From the NCBI RefSeq assembly GCF_001428805.1, contig NZ_LMIS01000001.1, forward strand, positions 3,575,908 to 3,639,907: a stretch of DNA of 64,000 nucleotides. Direction: 5' to 3'. Under the pieces are notes generated by a model. It was not told where the DNA came from, did no database searches, and saw only the letters and a program-made list of their open reading frames with translations. The stretch is from Aeromicrobium sp. Root236. Its GTDB lineage: Bacteria; Actinomycetota; Actinomycetes; Propionibacteriales; Nocardioidaceae. The position numbers and the translations under genes are program-made. Of the stretch, positions 34,031 to 42,890 are shown one piece after another; position 1 is the first letter of the stretch, and each line of letters begins with the position of its first letter.

Positions 34031-35044
34031 TCAGGTCTTGCGGTTCGCGACCTGCTGCTGGAGCAGCACGGCGATCACGATGATCACGCCGTTCGCGACG
34101 GCCTGGGTGGACGTCGAGAGGTTGTTGAGCGTGAAGACGTTGGTGAGGGTCGTGAAGATCAGGACACCGAGCAACGTGCCGGTGACGGTGCCGCGGCCAC
34201 CGCTGAGCAGCGTGCCGCCGATCACGACGGCTGCGATGGCCTGGAGCTCGAGGCCCGTGCCATGGGTCGAGGACCCTGTCGTGGTGCGGGACATCAGCAT
34301 CACGGCGGCGATGCCGCAGGTCAGGCCCAGCAGGGCGTACAGATAGACCGTGTGACGCTGCACCTTGATGCCGGCCAGCCGGGCGGCCTCGGGGTTGCCG
34401 CCGACCGCGAAGGTGCGCCGGCCGAACGTCGTGCGGTTGAGCAGGAACCAGCCGGCGACGGTGACCAACGCGAAGATGATGACGATGACGGGGATGCCCA
34501 GCGGCTCGCCGCCGAAGAAGTCGGTGAAGCCCTGGTTGCGGATGATCTGGGTCTTGCGGTCGGCGATGACCTCGGCGAGACCGCGGGCCGAGGCGAGCAT
34601 CGCCAGCGTGGCGATGAACGGGACGACCTTGCCGTACGCGATGAGGATGCCGTTGATGAGGCCTGCACAGGTGCCGACCAGCAGGGCGCTGAAGACCATC
34701 GCGATCCAGCCGATGCTGTCGGCCATGTCCTGCGTGCCGGTCGTGGTCGCCCACACCGATGCGAGTGCCAGGATCGCGCCGACCGAGAGGTCGATGCCAC
34801 CGCCCGTGATGACGAACGTCATGCCGATCGACACGACGCCGACCACGGCGGCGAGGCGCAGGATCGTCAGCAGGTTCTCGGTGCTGGCGAACCGGTCGCC
34901 CGCCGTGATGACGCCGACGACGCACAGGATCACCAGCGCGATGACCAGTCCCAGGTTGCGGGCGATGCTGAGCGTGCCGCCGCCGTCCCCCTTCGTGGGG
35001 GCGGGCACCGTCAGCGAGGGGTCGTTCTGGAGGGAGGCGCTCAC
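34031..35044 (-). CDS. ABC sugar permease (RbsC-like)
   Basis: 337 residues, 8-10 membrane helices of the BPD_transp_2 family. Typical segments: TFVITGGGIDLSVGAILAL and the coupling stretch RRTFAVGGNPEAARLAGI. Pairs as a homodimer with the ATPase at 35041. GTG 35044 overlaps the ATPase stop (GTGA), giving coupling; the longer open frame up to 35338 is a shadow of the ATPase gene. Confidence 0.92.
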   Translation of the reverse strand: MSASLQNDPSLTVPAPTKGDGGGTLSIARNLGLVIALVILCVVGVITAGDRFASTENLLTILRLAAVVGVVSIGMTFVITGGGIDLSVGAILALASVWATTTGTQDMADSIGWIAMVFSALLVGTCAGLINGILIAYGKVVPFIATLAMLASARGLAEVIADRKTQIIRNQGFTDFFGGEPLGIPVIVIIFALVTVAGWFLLNRTTFGRRTFAVGGNPEAARLAGIKVQRHTVYLYALLGLTCGIAAVMLMSRTTTGSSTHGTGLELQAIAAVVIGGTLLSGGRGTVTGTLLGVLIFTTLTNVFTLNNLSTSTQAVANGVIIVIAVLLQQQVANRKT

Positions 35045-36573
35045 GCGATGTCTTCTTCCTGGATCGGGGGCGATTCGTGCTCGGCGAGGATGCGGTCGAG
35101 CACGCCGGAGGCGTCGATGGCGTCGGTCGGGCCGTCGTGGACGACCCGGCCGTCTGCGACGACGAGGACCCGGTCGGACAGCCCGAGCACCTCCTCGATG
35201 TCGCTGGAGACGATCACGAGGGCCACGCCGGAGTCGGCGAGCTCCCGGATCAGCGTGTAGATCTCGGCTCGGGCGCCGACGTCGACGCCGCGGGTCGGCT
35301 CGTCGAGCAGCAGCACCTTGCACGACCGCAGCAGCCAACGGGCCAGGACGACCTTCTGCTGGTTGCCGCCCGAGAGCGTGCGGATGATGCGGTCGGGATC
35401 GTCGGGGCGTACGTCGACGGAGCGGGCGGCCTCATGAGCCGCGCGACGCTCCGCGCCCTCACGCGAGATGCCGTACTGCGCGAACCGGTCGAGGCTCGCC
35501 AGCGAGATGTTGCGGTAGACCGCGTCGTCGAGCACGAGGCCCTGCGACTTGCGCTCCTCGGGGCACAGCCCCAGGCCGGCGGAGACGGCAGCCGAGACCG
35601 ACCCGTTGCGCAAGGTGCGCCCGTCGACGGTGACCGAGCCGGAGCCGGCTCGTCGAGCGCCGTAGATCGTCTCGATGATCTCGCTGCGCCCGGCGCCGAC
35701 CAGTCCGGCGATGCCGACGATCTCGCCAGGACGTACGTCGAACGACACGTCGGTGAACTCGCGGTCGCGGCTGATCGAGTCGACGCTCAGCAGGGGAGCG
35801 ACGTCGGGCAGCTCGGCCGTACGCCGGGGGAACACCGACGACACGGTGCGCCCGGTCATGAGCGTGATGAGCTCGGAGGTCGGCGTCTCGCGGGCCGGCA
35901 GGTCGGTCGCGACGGTGCGGCCGTCCTTGAGCACCGTGAGCCGGTCGCCGATGCGGCGGATCTCCTCGAGCCGGTGCGAGATGTAGATGATCGCCGCGCC
36001 GGACGACCGCAGGTCCTCGACCACGCGGAACAGGCCGTCGACCTCGTCCGGGTCGAGGACGGCTGAGGGCTCGTCCATCACGATGACGCGCGCGTTGCGG
36101 GACAGGGCGCGAGCCATCGACACGATCTGCTTGCCGGCGGCGGAGAGGCTGCCCACCTCGCGGGTCGGCCGGATCTCGGGGTGGCCGAGCCGGCGCAGCA
36201 GCTCACGCGCCGCGCGGTTCATGTCGCGGTCGCGGGTGACGCCGCCGCGTGCCTTCTCGTGACCGAGGAAGATGTTGTCGGCGACGCTGAGCCCGTCGAT
36301 GAGGTCGAGCTCCTGGTAGATCGTCGCGATGCCCGTCGCCAGCGCCGCCTGCGGGTCCGAGAAGCTGACCGGCTCGCCCTCCCAGAGGATCGTGCCCTCG
36401 TCGACGTCGTGGGCGCCCGACAGGACCTTGATCAGCGTCGACTTGCCGGCGCCGTTCTGCCCGAGCAGGCAGTGCACTTCGCCGGCGCGCACGACGAGGT
36501 CGACACCGTCGAGGGCGCGGACGCCGGGGAACTCCTTGACGATGCCGCGCATCTCGAGCAGGGGCTGTGGCAT
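35041..36573 (-). CDS. ABC sugar ATPase with two nucleotide domains (RbsA-like)
   Basis: 510 residues. The first domain has Walker A GQNGAGKST, a weak signature (LSAAGKQIVSMARAL) and Walker B VIVMDEPSAVLD. The second has a degenerate Walker A (GLVGAGRSE) but an intact signature LSGGNQQKVVLARW and Walker B VLLLDEPTRG. This asymmetry is normal for ribose-class importers. ATG 36573 is used; a GTG at 36591 is less likely. First gene of the operon, divergent from the ROK repressor with an inverted repeat in between. Confidence 0.92.
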   Translation of the reverse strand: MPQPLLEMRGIVKEFPGVRALDGVDLVVRAGEVHCLLGQNGAGKSTLIKVLSGAHDVDEGTILWEGEPVSFSDPQAALATGIATIYQELDLIDGLSVADNIFLGHEKARGGVTRDRDMNRAARELLRRLGHPEIRPTREVGSLSAAGKQIVSMARALSRNARVIVMDEPSAVLDPDEVDGLFRVVEDLRSSGAAIIYISHRLEEIRRIGDRLTVLKDGRTVATDLPARETPTSELITLMTGRTVSSVFPRRTAELPDVAPLLSVDSISRDREFTDVSFDVRPGEIVGIAGLVGAGRSEIIETIYGARRAGSGSVTVDGRTLRNGSVSAAVSAGLGLCPEERKSQGLVLDDAVYRNISLASLDRFAQYGISREGAERRAAHEAARSVDVRPDDPDRIIRTLSGGNQQKVVLARWLLRSCKVLLLDEPTRGVDVGARAEIYTLIRELADSGVALVIVSSDIEEVLGLSDRVLVVADGRVVHDGPTDAIDASGVLDRILAEHESPPIQEEDIA

Positions 36574-36614
36574 GGCGGTGATGCTAGTCACACGTTTTGT
36601 CGTTCGTCAAGCAA

Positions 36615-36639
36615 AAGTATGATGCTGGTCGGCATACTT
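36615..36639. promoter_or_regulatory. Likely ROK operator
   Basis: AAGTATG at 36615-36621 and its exact complement CATACTT at 36633-36639, with an 11-base spacer, midway between the divergent ATPase and ROK genes. The surrounding bases are unusually A/T-rich for this genome. Confidence 0.6.
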
Positions 36640-36676
36640 GGTTCACAATCGTCATGAAAGGGGGCATGGTTTACTC

Positions 36677-37891
36677 ATGGCCATGACCGTGCCTCCCGCG
36701 CTGCCGCCGACCCTCGCCGGCACGGGTGAGCTGTTCCAGCTGCTGCGCGACGGCACCCCTCGTACGCGAGCCGAGCTCGCCCAGCTCTCGTCCCTCGCGC
36801 GGTCGACCGTGACCGCGCGGGTCGATGCGCTGCTCGCCTCCGGCCTGCTCGCACCCGTGGGCGAAGCCGCGTCGACCGGCGGCCGCCCGCCCACCCGCTT
36901 CGCCCTCAACCGCGACAACCGGGTCGTGCTGGCGATCGACCTGGGCGCGTCGCACGCGAGCGTCGCCGTGACCGACCTGTCCGGTCAGGTGCTCGACGAG
37001 AAGACCGTGGACAGCGACATCGCGGACGGCCCCGAGAAGGTCCTCGACCGTGTCACGGCGATCGGTCGCAAGCTGCTGACCGCGATCGACCGCCCGCTCA
37101 GCGACGTCGCCGGCGTCGGCATCGGCGTGCCCGGACCGGTCGAACACGCCACCGGCCGGCCCGCGAACCCGCCGATCATGCCGGGCTGGCACGACTTCGA
37201 CATCCCGGCGCACCTCGGCAAGACGTTCGTCGGTCCCGTCCTCGTCGACAACGACGTCAACCTCATGGCGCTGGGGGAGTACGCCACGTCGTGGCAGTCG
37301 GCCCCGCACCTCCTCCTCGTCAAGGTCGCCACCGGCATCGGCGCCGGCATCGTCTCGGACGGCCGGCTCATGCGTGGGGCTCTCGGCTCGGCCGGCGACC
37401 TCGGGCACGTGCAGGTCGCCGGAGCCCGGGACGACGTGGTGTGCCGCTGTGGCAACACCGGCTGCCTCGAGGCCGTCGCGGCCGGCCCGGCGATCGCGGC
37501 CAAGCTGCGGGAGCGCGGGCTCGACGTCGAGGGCTCGCAGGACATCGTCGATGCGGTCGTCGCCGGCGAGATCGCCGCGCTCCAGGCCGTACGCGAGGCG
37601 GGTCGCGACCTCGGCTCGGTGCTGGCGACCTGCGTCAACATGCTCAACCCGTCCGTCATCGTGATCGGCGGCAAGCTCTCAGAGGCCGGGGAGTACCTCC
37701 TGGCGGGCGTACGCGAGGTCGTCTACCAGCGTTCGTTGCCGCTGGCGACGCATGACCTGCGGATCGTCAGCACGTCGGCCGCGAGCCGCGGGGGAATCCT
37801 CGGCGCGAGCGCCATGGTGGTCGACGCCGTGCTGGCGCCGCGTGCTGTCGACGAGTACGTGGCGAGACAGGCTGCAGCGCAAACGGCCTAG
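36677..37891 (+). CDS. ROK-family transcriptional repressor
   Basis: 404 residues. N-terminal winged helix ([24 protein letters not shown], about 27-50), then a ROK sugar-kinase-like fold with the phosphate loop [13 protein letters not shown] and the zinc motif [15 protein letters not shown] (about 262-276). Likely represses the divergent sugar operon until its sugar or a phosphorylated form binds. The kinase-type Asp in [13 protein letters not shown] is present, so kinase activity is not excluded. ATG 36677 is supported by length and domain boundaries. Confidence 0.88.
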   Translation: MAMTVPPALPPTLAGTGELFQLLRDGTPRTRAELAQLSSLARSTVTARVDALLASGLLAPVGEAASTGGRPPTRFALNRDNRVVLAIDLGASHASVAVTDLSGQVLDEKTVDSDIADGPEKVLDRVTAIGRKLLTAIDRPLSDVAGVGIGVPGPVEHATGRPANPPIMPGWHDFDIPAHLGKTFVGPVLVDNDVNLMALGEYATSWQSAPHLLLVKVATGIGAGIVSDGRLMRGALGSAGDLGHVQVAGARDDVVCRCGNTGCLEAVAAGPAIAAKLRERGLDVEGSQDIVDAVVAGEIAALQAVREAGRDLGSVLATCVNMLNPSVIVIGGKLSEAGEYLLAGVREVVYQRSLPLATHDLRIVSTSAASRGGILGASAMVVDAVLAPRAVDEYVARQAAAQTA

Positions 37892-37938
37892 TCAGCCGGG
37901 TCCGACGACAGGTGGGGTCGCCCACCTACACTCGACGG

Positions 37939-38628
37939 GTGATTCGATTCGACAAGGTCACCAAGACCTATCCCGGCCAGAAGCGCGCTGCGCTCGATGC
38001 CGTCGACCTGGAGATCGAGAAGGGCGAGTTCGTCTTCCTCGTCGGCTCCTCCGGCTCGGGCAAGTCGACGTTCCTGCGCCTGATCCTCCGCGAGGCCCGG
38101 CCGACCACCGGTCGCGTCTATGTTGCGGGCAAGGAGATCAACAAGCTCTCGAGCTGGAAGGTGCCCAAGCTGCGCCGCCAGGTCGGCACGGTGTTCCAGG
38201 ACTTCCGGCTGCTGCCCAACAAGACCGTGACCGAGAACGTCGCCTTCGCGCTGCAGGTCATCGGCAAGTCGCGCAGCGAGATCAACCGGGTCGTCCCCGA
38301 GACGCTGGAGATGGTGGGGCTCGAGGGCAAGGGTCACCGCATGCCCGACGAGCTCTCGGGTGGCGAGCAGCAGCGCGTCGCCGTTGCGCGCGCGTTCGTC
38401 AACCGGCCGATGATCCTCATCGCCGACGAGCCCACCGGAAACCTCGATCCCGCGACGAGCGTCGGCATCATGAAGCTGCTCGACCGGATCAACCGCACTG
38501 ACACCACCGTGGTCATGGCGACGCACGACTCGTCGATCGTCGACCAGATGCGCAAGCGGGTCATCGAGCTCGACAACGGACTCGTCGTCCGTGACGAGGC
38601 CCGCGGCATCTACGGCTACCAGAACTAG
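37939..38628 (+). CDS. ftsE: Cell-division ABC ATPase FtsE
   Basis: 229 residues. Walker [10 protein letters not shown], signature [15 protein letters not shown], Walker [15 protein letters not shown]. With FtsX it controls peptidoglycan hydrolases at the division site from the cytoplasmic side. GTG start with TACACT 6 bases upstream: a leaderless transcript, so it has its own promoter despite the ROK gene only 47 bases before. Followed 9 bases later by ftsX. Confidence 0.95.
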   Translation: MIRFDKVTKTYPGQKRAALDAVDLEIEKGEFVFLVGSSGSGKSTFLRLILREARPTTGRVYVAGKEINKLSSWKVPKLRRQVGTVFQDFRLLPNKTVTENVAFALQVIGKSRSEINRVVPETLEMVGLEGKGHRMPDELSGGEQQRVAVARAFVNRPMILIADEPTGNLDPATSVGIMKLLDRINRTDTTVVMATHDSSIVDQMRKRVIELDNGLVVRDEARGIYGYQN

Positions 38629-38637
38629 GAGACGTCG

Positions 38638-39552
38638 ATGCGAAGCACCTTGAGCGAGCTGCGTCAAAGCCTGTCCCGCAACAAGTCCATGACGATCTCA
38701 TTGGTCGTCACGATGACGGTGTCCCTGCTGCTCGTGGCACTGGGTCTGCTGATCCAGAGCCAGGCCGACCGGACCGAGAAGTACTTCGGCTCCAAGCTCC
38801 AGCTGCAGGTCAACCTGTGCACCAAGAACTCGCCGAGCTCCAACTGCCTCGGCGGCGTCGCGACGGACGACCAGAAGAAGGCCGTGCAGCAGGCGCTGCG
38901 CGAGAACCCTGAGGTCAAGTCGTTCGACGTCCGTACGCCCAACGACAACTACGAGCGGGCACGGGCGCTTCTCGGCCAGTCCGACAGCGGGCGCAAGCAG
39001 CTCGAGACCCTCAGCCCGGACTCGTTCCCCGAGTCCTACTTCGTGACCCTCAAGGACGCCGACAAGTACGACGGCGTCGTCAGCCAGGTTGCCGGGATGG
39101 ACGGGGTCGGCAACGTCAACTCGCTCAAGAAGCTGCTGAGCCCGCTGTTCGACTTCCTCACCAACATGAAGGTCGGTGCTTGGGCGGTCGCGCTGCTCCT
39201 GATCGTCGCGGCGATCCTGCAGGTGTCCAACACGATCCGCATGACGGCATACGCGCGCCGGCGCGAGATCGGCATCATGCGTCTCGTCGGCGCCTCGAGC
39301 TGGCACATCCAGCTGCCGTTCGTGCTGGAGTCGCTGATCGCGGCGCTGCTCTCGGCGGCACTGGCCGCTGGGGGCCTGGCCGCGTTCATGTACTTCGTGG
39401 TCTACCGCTACCTCCGGCACACCCTGGGTCAACTCACGACGTGGGTGGGCTGGCACGAGGCGCTGGTCGTCATGGGCGGGACGACGTTGCTCGCCCTGGC
39501 GCTCGCGCTCGTCCCGACGCTGGTGATGACCCGCAAGTACCTCGACGTCTAG
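38638..39552 (+). CDS. ftsX: Cell-division membrane protein FtsX
   Basis: 304 residues. Four membrane helices: one at about 20-42 and three between 175 and 300. A large extracellular loop (about 45-170) has two Cys (LCTKNSPSSNCL) typical of actinobacterial FtsX, the part that binds the partner hydrolase. TAGGAGACG precedes the ATG. Partner ATPase is ftsE; the M23-type hydrolase gene at 39663 is the probable client. Confidence 0.94.
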   Translation: MRSTLSELRQSLSRNKSMTISLVVTMTVSLLLVALGLLIQSQADRTEKYFGSKLQLQVNLCTKNSPSSNCLGGVATDDQKKAVQQALRENPEVKSFDVRTPNDNYERARALLGQSDSGRKQLETLSPDSFPESYFVTLKDADKYDGVVSQVAGMDGVGNVNSLKKLLSPLFDFLTNMKVGAWAVALLLIVAAILQVSNTIRMTAYARRREIGIMRLVGASSWHIQLPFVLESLIAALLSAALAAGGLAAFMYFVVYRYLRHTLGQLTTWVGWHEALVVMGGTTLLALALALVPTLVMTRKYLDV

Positions 39553-39580
39553 CCACTCCCGGCGGTCAAATGCTTCCCGG

Positions 39581-39602
39581 TGTGACTGATGTGACGTAAG
39601 GT
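39581..39602 (+). promoter_or_regulatory. Candidate MtrA-type direct repeat and -10 box before the M23 hydrolase
   Basis: TGTGAC occurs at 39581 and again at 39590, nine bases apart; on the other strand this reads GTCACA twice with a 9-base period, the arrangement reported for MtrA sites upstream of mycobacterial cell-wall genes. TAAGGT (39597-39602) follows at once as a possible -10. Confidence 0.45.
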
Positions 39603-39662
39603 GCGGGAGAGACAACCGACACGTCCTCCCTCCGGGGAGGATCTTCCCCCGAGGTCGAGGTC

Positions 39663-40910
39663 ATGCTTTCCACCACCCGCAGAGCATCGCTGGCGGTGCT
39701 GCTGGTCGCAGCACTCATCGCTGCGCTGACGACTCCGTCGTTCGCCGACAAGAGGGATGACCTCGAGAAGCACAAGAAGGACGTCAGCGGCAAGATCGGC
39801 GACGCCAAGAAGGACCTCGAGCAGTCGACGAAGCAGTACGCCAACGCGGTGGCTGCCCTCAACCGCGCCCAGGCGAGACTCAACGCCGCCCAGGCCAAGC
39901 TCAGCAACACCCGCGGCGCCCTCGCGACTGCGAAGGCACGTGACGCACAGATGCAGGCCAAGCTCATCTCGACCCAGGCCGAGCTCGATGCCGCCAAGGC
40001 GCGACTCACCCAGAGCAAGGCCGAGCTGCGCGAGTCCGAGGCCAAGGTGGAGCAGTTCGCGGTCCAGAACATCGAGCAGGGTGACCCGGGCATGCGTGCG
40101 TTCAGCGGGCTGCTGCAGGGCGAGGATCCCACCGCGTTCACCGAGCAGATGAGTCTCAACGACGCGGTCAGCGACGACCAGACCGCCACGATGCAGGATC
40201 TCGCCGCGACGCGGGTGCTCCTCGAGGTCAAGCGCGACAAGGTGACGAGGCTCCGCAACCAGGTCAAGGTGCAGCGTGAGGCCGCCGCCGCCAACCTCGT
40301 ACGCAAGCAACAGCTCGAAGCCGCGGCGGCGGACCAGGCGGCCGAGGTCGTCAAGCTGGTCACCGCTCGCAGGGGCGCCCGCTGGACCGCAGCCAAGCTC
40401 CGTGCGGAGGACAAGAAGCAGCTCGCCTCGCTGGAGAACGAGCGGGCCCAGACCGAGGCCAAGATCCGGGCACTGACGCCCAAGCAGGTCAAGGACGCCG
40501 GCGGCGACGGTGGGGGCACCCTGTCCTACCCGGTCAGCGGCTTCCCGATCACCTCGCCGTACGGCATGCGCTTCCATCCCGTGCTGCACGTCTGGAAGCT
40601 GCACGACGGCACCGACTTCGGCGCCCCGTGCGGCACGCCCGTCCACGCCGCTGCTGGTGGCACGGTCCTGCAGACGTACTACAACGGCGGCTACGGCAAC
40701 CGGATCATCCTCAACAACGGCCGCATGCGCGGCAAGGGGATCGTCACGACGTACAACCACCTGACCCGCTGGACCGTGAGCCCGGGGCAGCACGTCAAGC
40801 GCGGCGAGACGATCGGCTACTCCGGCACGACCGGCTACTCGACCGGCTGCCACCTGCACTTCATGGTCCTCGTCAACGGGTCCACCGTGAACCCCATGGG
40901 CTGGCTGTAG
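39663..40910 (+). CDS. Secreted M23-family peptidoglycan hydrolase with coiled coil
   Basis: 415 residues. Signal peptide 1-28 (cleavage near SFA-D). Residues about 30-270 are a long Lys/Glu/Ala/Gln coiled coil, as in FtsX-controlled hydrolases (EnvC, PcsB, RipC). The LytM/M23 domain at about 290-415 has all zinc ligands: H in MRFHPVL, D in HDGTDFG, and HLHF. Likely cuts cross-links at the septum when FtsEX acts on the coiled coil. It has its own promoter region with a candidate MtrA site. Confidence 0.9.
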   Translation: MLSTTRRASLAVLLVAALIAALTTPSFADKRDDLEKHKKDVSGKIGDAKKDLEQSTKQYANAVAALNRAQARLNAAQAKLSNTRGALATAKARDAQMQAKLISTQAELDAAKARLTQSKAELRESEAKVEQFAVQNIEQGDPGMRAFSGLLQGEDPTAFTEQMSLNDAVSDDQTATMQDLAATRVLLEVKRDKVTRLRNQVKVQREAAAANLVRKQQLEAAAADQAAEVVKLVTARRGARWTAAKLRAEDKKQLASLENERAQTEAKIRALTPKQVKDAGGDGGGTLSYPVSGFPITSPYGMRFHPVLHVWKLHDGTDFGAPCGTPVHAAAGGTVLQTYYNGGYGNRIILNNGRMRGKGIVTTYNHLTRWTVSPGQHVKRGETIGYSGTTGYSTGCHLHFMVLVNGSTVNPMGWL

Positions 40911-40917
40911 GAGACCC

Positions 40918-41397
40918 GTGCCGGTCGTCGAGTCGAGCGTGATCCTCGGAGTCGATCCCGCCACCGCCTTCGCTGTGTCGCAGACGACCGGCGAGACGCG
41001 CCTGCGGTGGGACCCGTTCATCCACGAGCAGCACCTGCTGGACGGGGCCACGGCGCCCGCCAAGGGCGTACGCACCGCGACCCGGCACCGCCTCAGGATC
41101 CTGCGGATGACCAGCGAGTACGTGTCGTTCAACCCGCCGACCAATGTCGGGATGAAGATGCTCGAGGGACCGTGGTTCTTCGAGTCGTTCGCCGGCGGCT
41201 GGCGTTTCGCCCCGGTCTCCGGCGGCGGTGGCACCCGGGCGACCTGGCGCTACAACTTCCGCTGCCGGCCCCGCTGGCTCGCGCCGGTCGTCGAGTGGAT
41301 CGGCGCCCGGGTGCTGCGCCGCGACATCGATCGCCGGATCGCCGGCTTCGCCCGGGGCTGCACCGATCCCGTGGTGCTGGCGGCCGTACGCCGCTGA
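40918..41397 (+). CDS. SRPBCC (polyketide-cyclase-like) family protein
   Basis: 159 residues. SRPBCC-type helix-grip fold: strand VESSVILGVDPATAFAV at the start, WDPFI near 35, WFFESFAGGWRF in the middle and a long C-terminal helix (RRDIDRRIAGFARGC). Such proteins bind hydrophobic ligands in the cytoplasm; the ligand is unknown. GTG start, TAGGAGACCC upstream overlapping the end of the hydrolase gene, so it is co-transcribed. Confidence 0.75.
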   Translation: MPVVESSVILGVDPATAFAVSQTTGETRLRWDPFIHEQHLLDGATAPAKGVRTATRHRLRILRMTSEYVSFNPPTNVGMKMLEGPWFFESFAGGWRFAPVSGGGGTRATWRYNFRCRPRWLAPVVEWIGARVLRRDIDRRIAGFARGCTDPVVLAAVRR

Positions 41398-41426
41398 CTG
41401 TCTGCCCGACATGAGAACATGGGTGT

Positions 41427-41900
41427 GTGGCCAAGGAAACCGGGCGCAAGCTCGTTGCGCAGAACAAGAAGGCGCGCCACGACTTCCACATCGAAGACAC
41501 GTTTGAGGCCGGACTGGTCCTCACCGGCACCGAGGTGAAGTCGTTGCGTGCGGGTCGCGCATCCCTCGTCGACGGGTTCGGCGAGATCGAGCGCGGCGAG
41601 GCGTGGCTGCTGCACGTGCACATCCCGGAGTACACGCAGGGCACGTGGACCAACCACGAGACGCGTCGTCGCCGCAAGATGCTGCTCAACCGGCAGGAGA
41701 TCGACCGGATCGAGCGGCGTACGTCCGAGAAGGGCCTGACGATCGTCCCGCTCTCGCTCTACTTCAAGGACGGCCGGGCCAAGGTCGAGATCGCCCTGGC
41801 CAAGGGCAAGAAGACGTACGACAAGCGGCATGCGATCGCCGAGCGCGACGCGACCCGCGAGGCTGAGCGCGACCTCGGGCGTCGGCTCAAGGGCATGTAG
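41427..41900 (+). CDS. smpB: tmRNA-binding protein SmpB
   Basis: 157 residues. Oligonucleotide-binding barrel with the conserved [21 protein letters not shown] and LLHVHIPEY, and the basic tail [29 protein letters not shown] that lies in the empty mRNA channel. Binds tmRNA (encoded at 44370) and brings it to stalled ribosomes. GTG start. Two bases separate it from the amidohydrolase gene. Confidence 0.95.
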   Translation: MAKETGRKLVAQNKKARHDFHIEDTFEAGLVLTGTEVKSLRAGRASLVDGFGEIERGEAWLLHVHIPEYTQGTWTNHETRRRRKMLLNRQEIDRIERRTSEKGLTIVPLSLYFKDGRAKVEIALAKGKKTYDKRHAIAERDATREAERDLGRRLKGM

Positions 41901-41902
41901 CG

Positions 41903-42778
41903 GTGGCTCTGCAGGACGCCGACCTCCCGGCATGGACCGAGAAGCTCGGCATCCCGGGCATCGTCGACGTCCACACGCACTTCATGCCGCCGGCGATCCT
42001 CGCCAAGGTGTGGGCCTACTTCGACTCGGCGGGCCCGCTGCTGGGGCGCCCGTGGCCGGTGACCTACCGCGGCAGCGACGACGAGCGCGTCGCCCAGCTG
42101 CGCGCGATGGGAGTCAAGCGCTTCTCGGCGCTGTCGTACGCCCACAAGCCGGGCGTCGCGGAGTTCATGAACGAGTGGACCGCGGAGTTCGCGGCGAACA
42201 CGCTTGACGCCCTGCACTCGGCGACGTTCTACGCCGAGCCGGAGGCGGCGACCTACGTGCCGAAGCGCATCGCCGACGGGGTCGACGTCTTCAAGGCGCA
42301 CGTGCAGGTCGGTGACTTCGCGCCGAACGACCCGGTGCTGGAGCCGGTGTGGGCCGCCCTCGCCGAGAGCGGCACGCCGATCGTCCTCCATGCTGGGTCC
42401 GGCCCCGCGCCCGGCACCTACACCGGGCCCGCCGGCGTCGCCGACGTCCTCACCCGCCATCCGGACCTGGCGCTGATCATCGCGCACCTCGGGATGCCCG
42501 AGATCTCGGAATTCCTCGATCTCGCCGAGAGTTACGCCAACGTGCGGCTCGACACCACGATGGCCTTCGTCGACTTCTGGGGACTCCCGATCCCCGACGG
42601 CGTCGCGCCGCGCCTCGCGGGGCTGCAGGACAAGATCCTGTTCGGCACCGACTTCCCCAACATCCCCTATGCGTACGCGCACCAGGTCGAGGTGCTCGAG
42701 CGGCTCGACCTCGGCGACGACTGGCTGCGCTCGGTGCTCTGGCACAACGGCGCCGAGCTGTTCGGGGTCTCGGCATGA
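41903..42778 (+). CDS. Amidohydrolase_2 family protein
   Basis: 291 residues. TIM-barrel metal hydrolase/decarboxylase: first metal ligands in VDVHTHFMPP (about 21-30), later ligands LHAGSGPAPGTY and IIAHLGMPE, and the catalytic Asp in ILFGTDFPN (about 248). Related proteins include aminocarboxymuconate-semialdehyde decarboxylase and salicylate-type decarboxylases; the substrate is unknown. GTG start directly after smpB, so likely co-transcribed. Confidence 0.83.
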   Translation: MALQDADLPAWTEKLGIPGIVDVHTHFMPPAILAKVWAYFDSAGPLLGRPWPVTYRGSDDERVAQLRAMGVKRFSALSYAHKPGVAEFMNEWTAEFAANTLDALHSATFYAEPEAATYVPKRIADGVDVFKAHVQVGDFAPNDPVLEPVWAALAESGTPIVLHAGSGPAPGTYTGPAGVADVLTRHPDLALIIAHLGMPEISEFLDLAESYANVRLDTTMAFVDFWGLPIPDGVAPRLAGLQDKILFGTDFPNIPYAYAHQVEVLERLDLGDDWLRSVLWHNGAELFGVSA

Positions 42779-42790
42779 CCGAGCGCCAGC

Positions 42791-42804
42791 TGGGGGTACC
42801 CCCA
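42791..42804. repeat. TGGGGGTACCCCCA palindrome
   Basis: A perfect 14-bp palindrome. Its CCCCC arm can alternatively pair with a GGGGG run about 25 bases further on. It lies just after the amidohydrolase stop in the leader of the MFS gene, and could end or attenuate transcription. Similar G5TAC5 palindromes are dispersed in actinobacteria. Confidence 0.4.
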
Positions 42805-42890
42805 CGAGCCCTGCGAGTAGGGGGCGGGAATCATGTGGCAGCAGTCATGCCGTCGCCCGCATGTCGTGGGCTCTTCCTGCGGGCGTCGAC

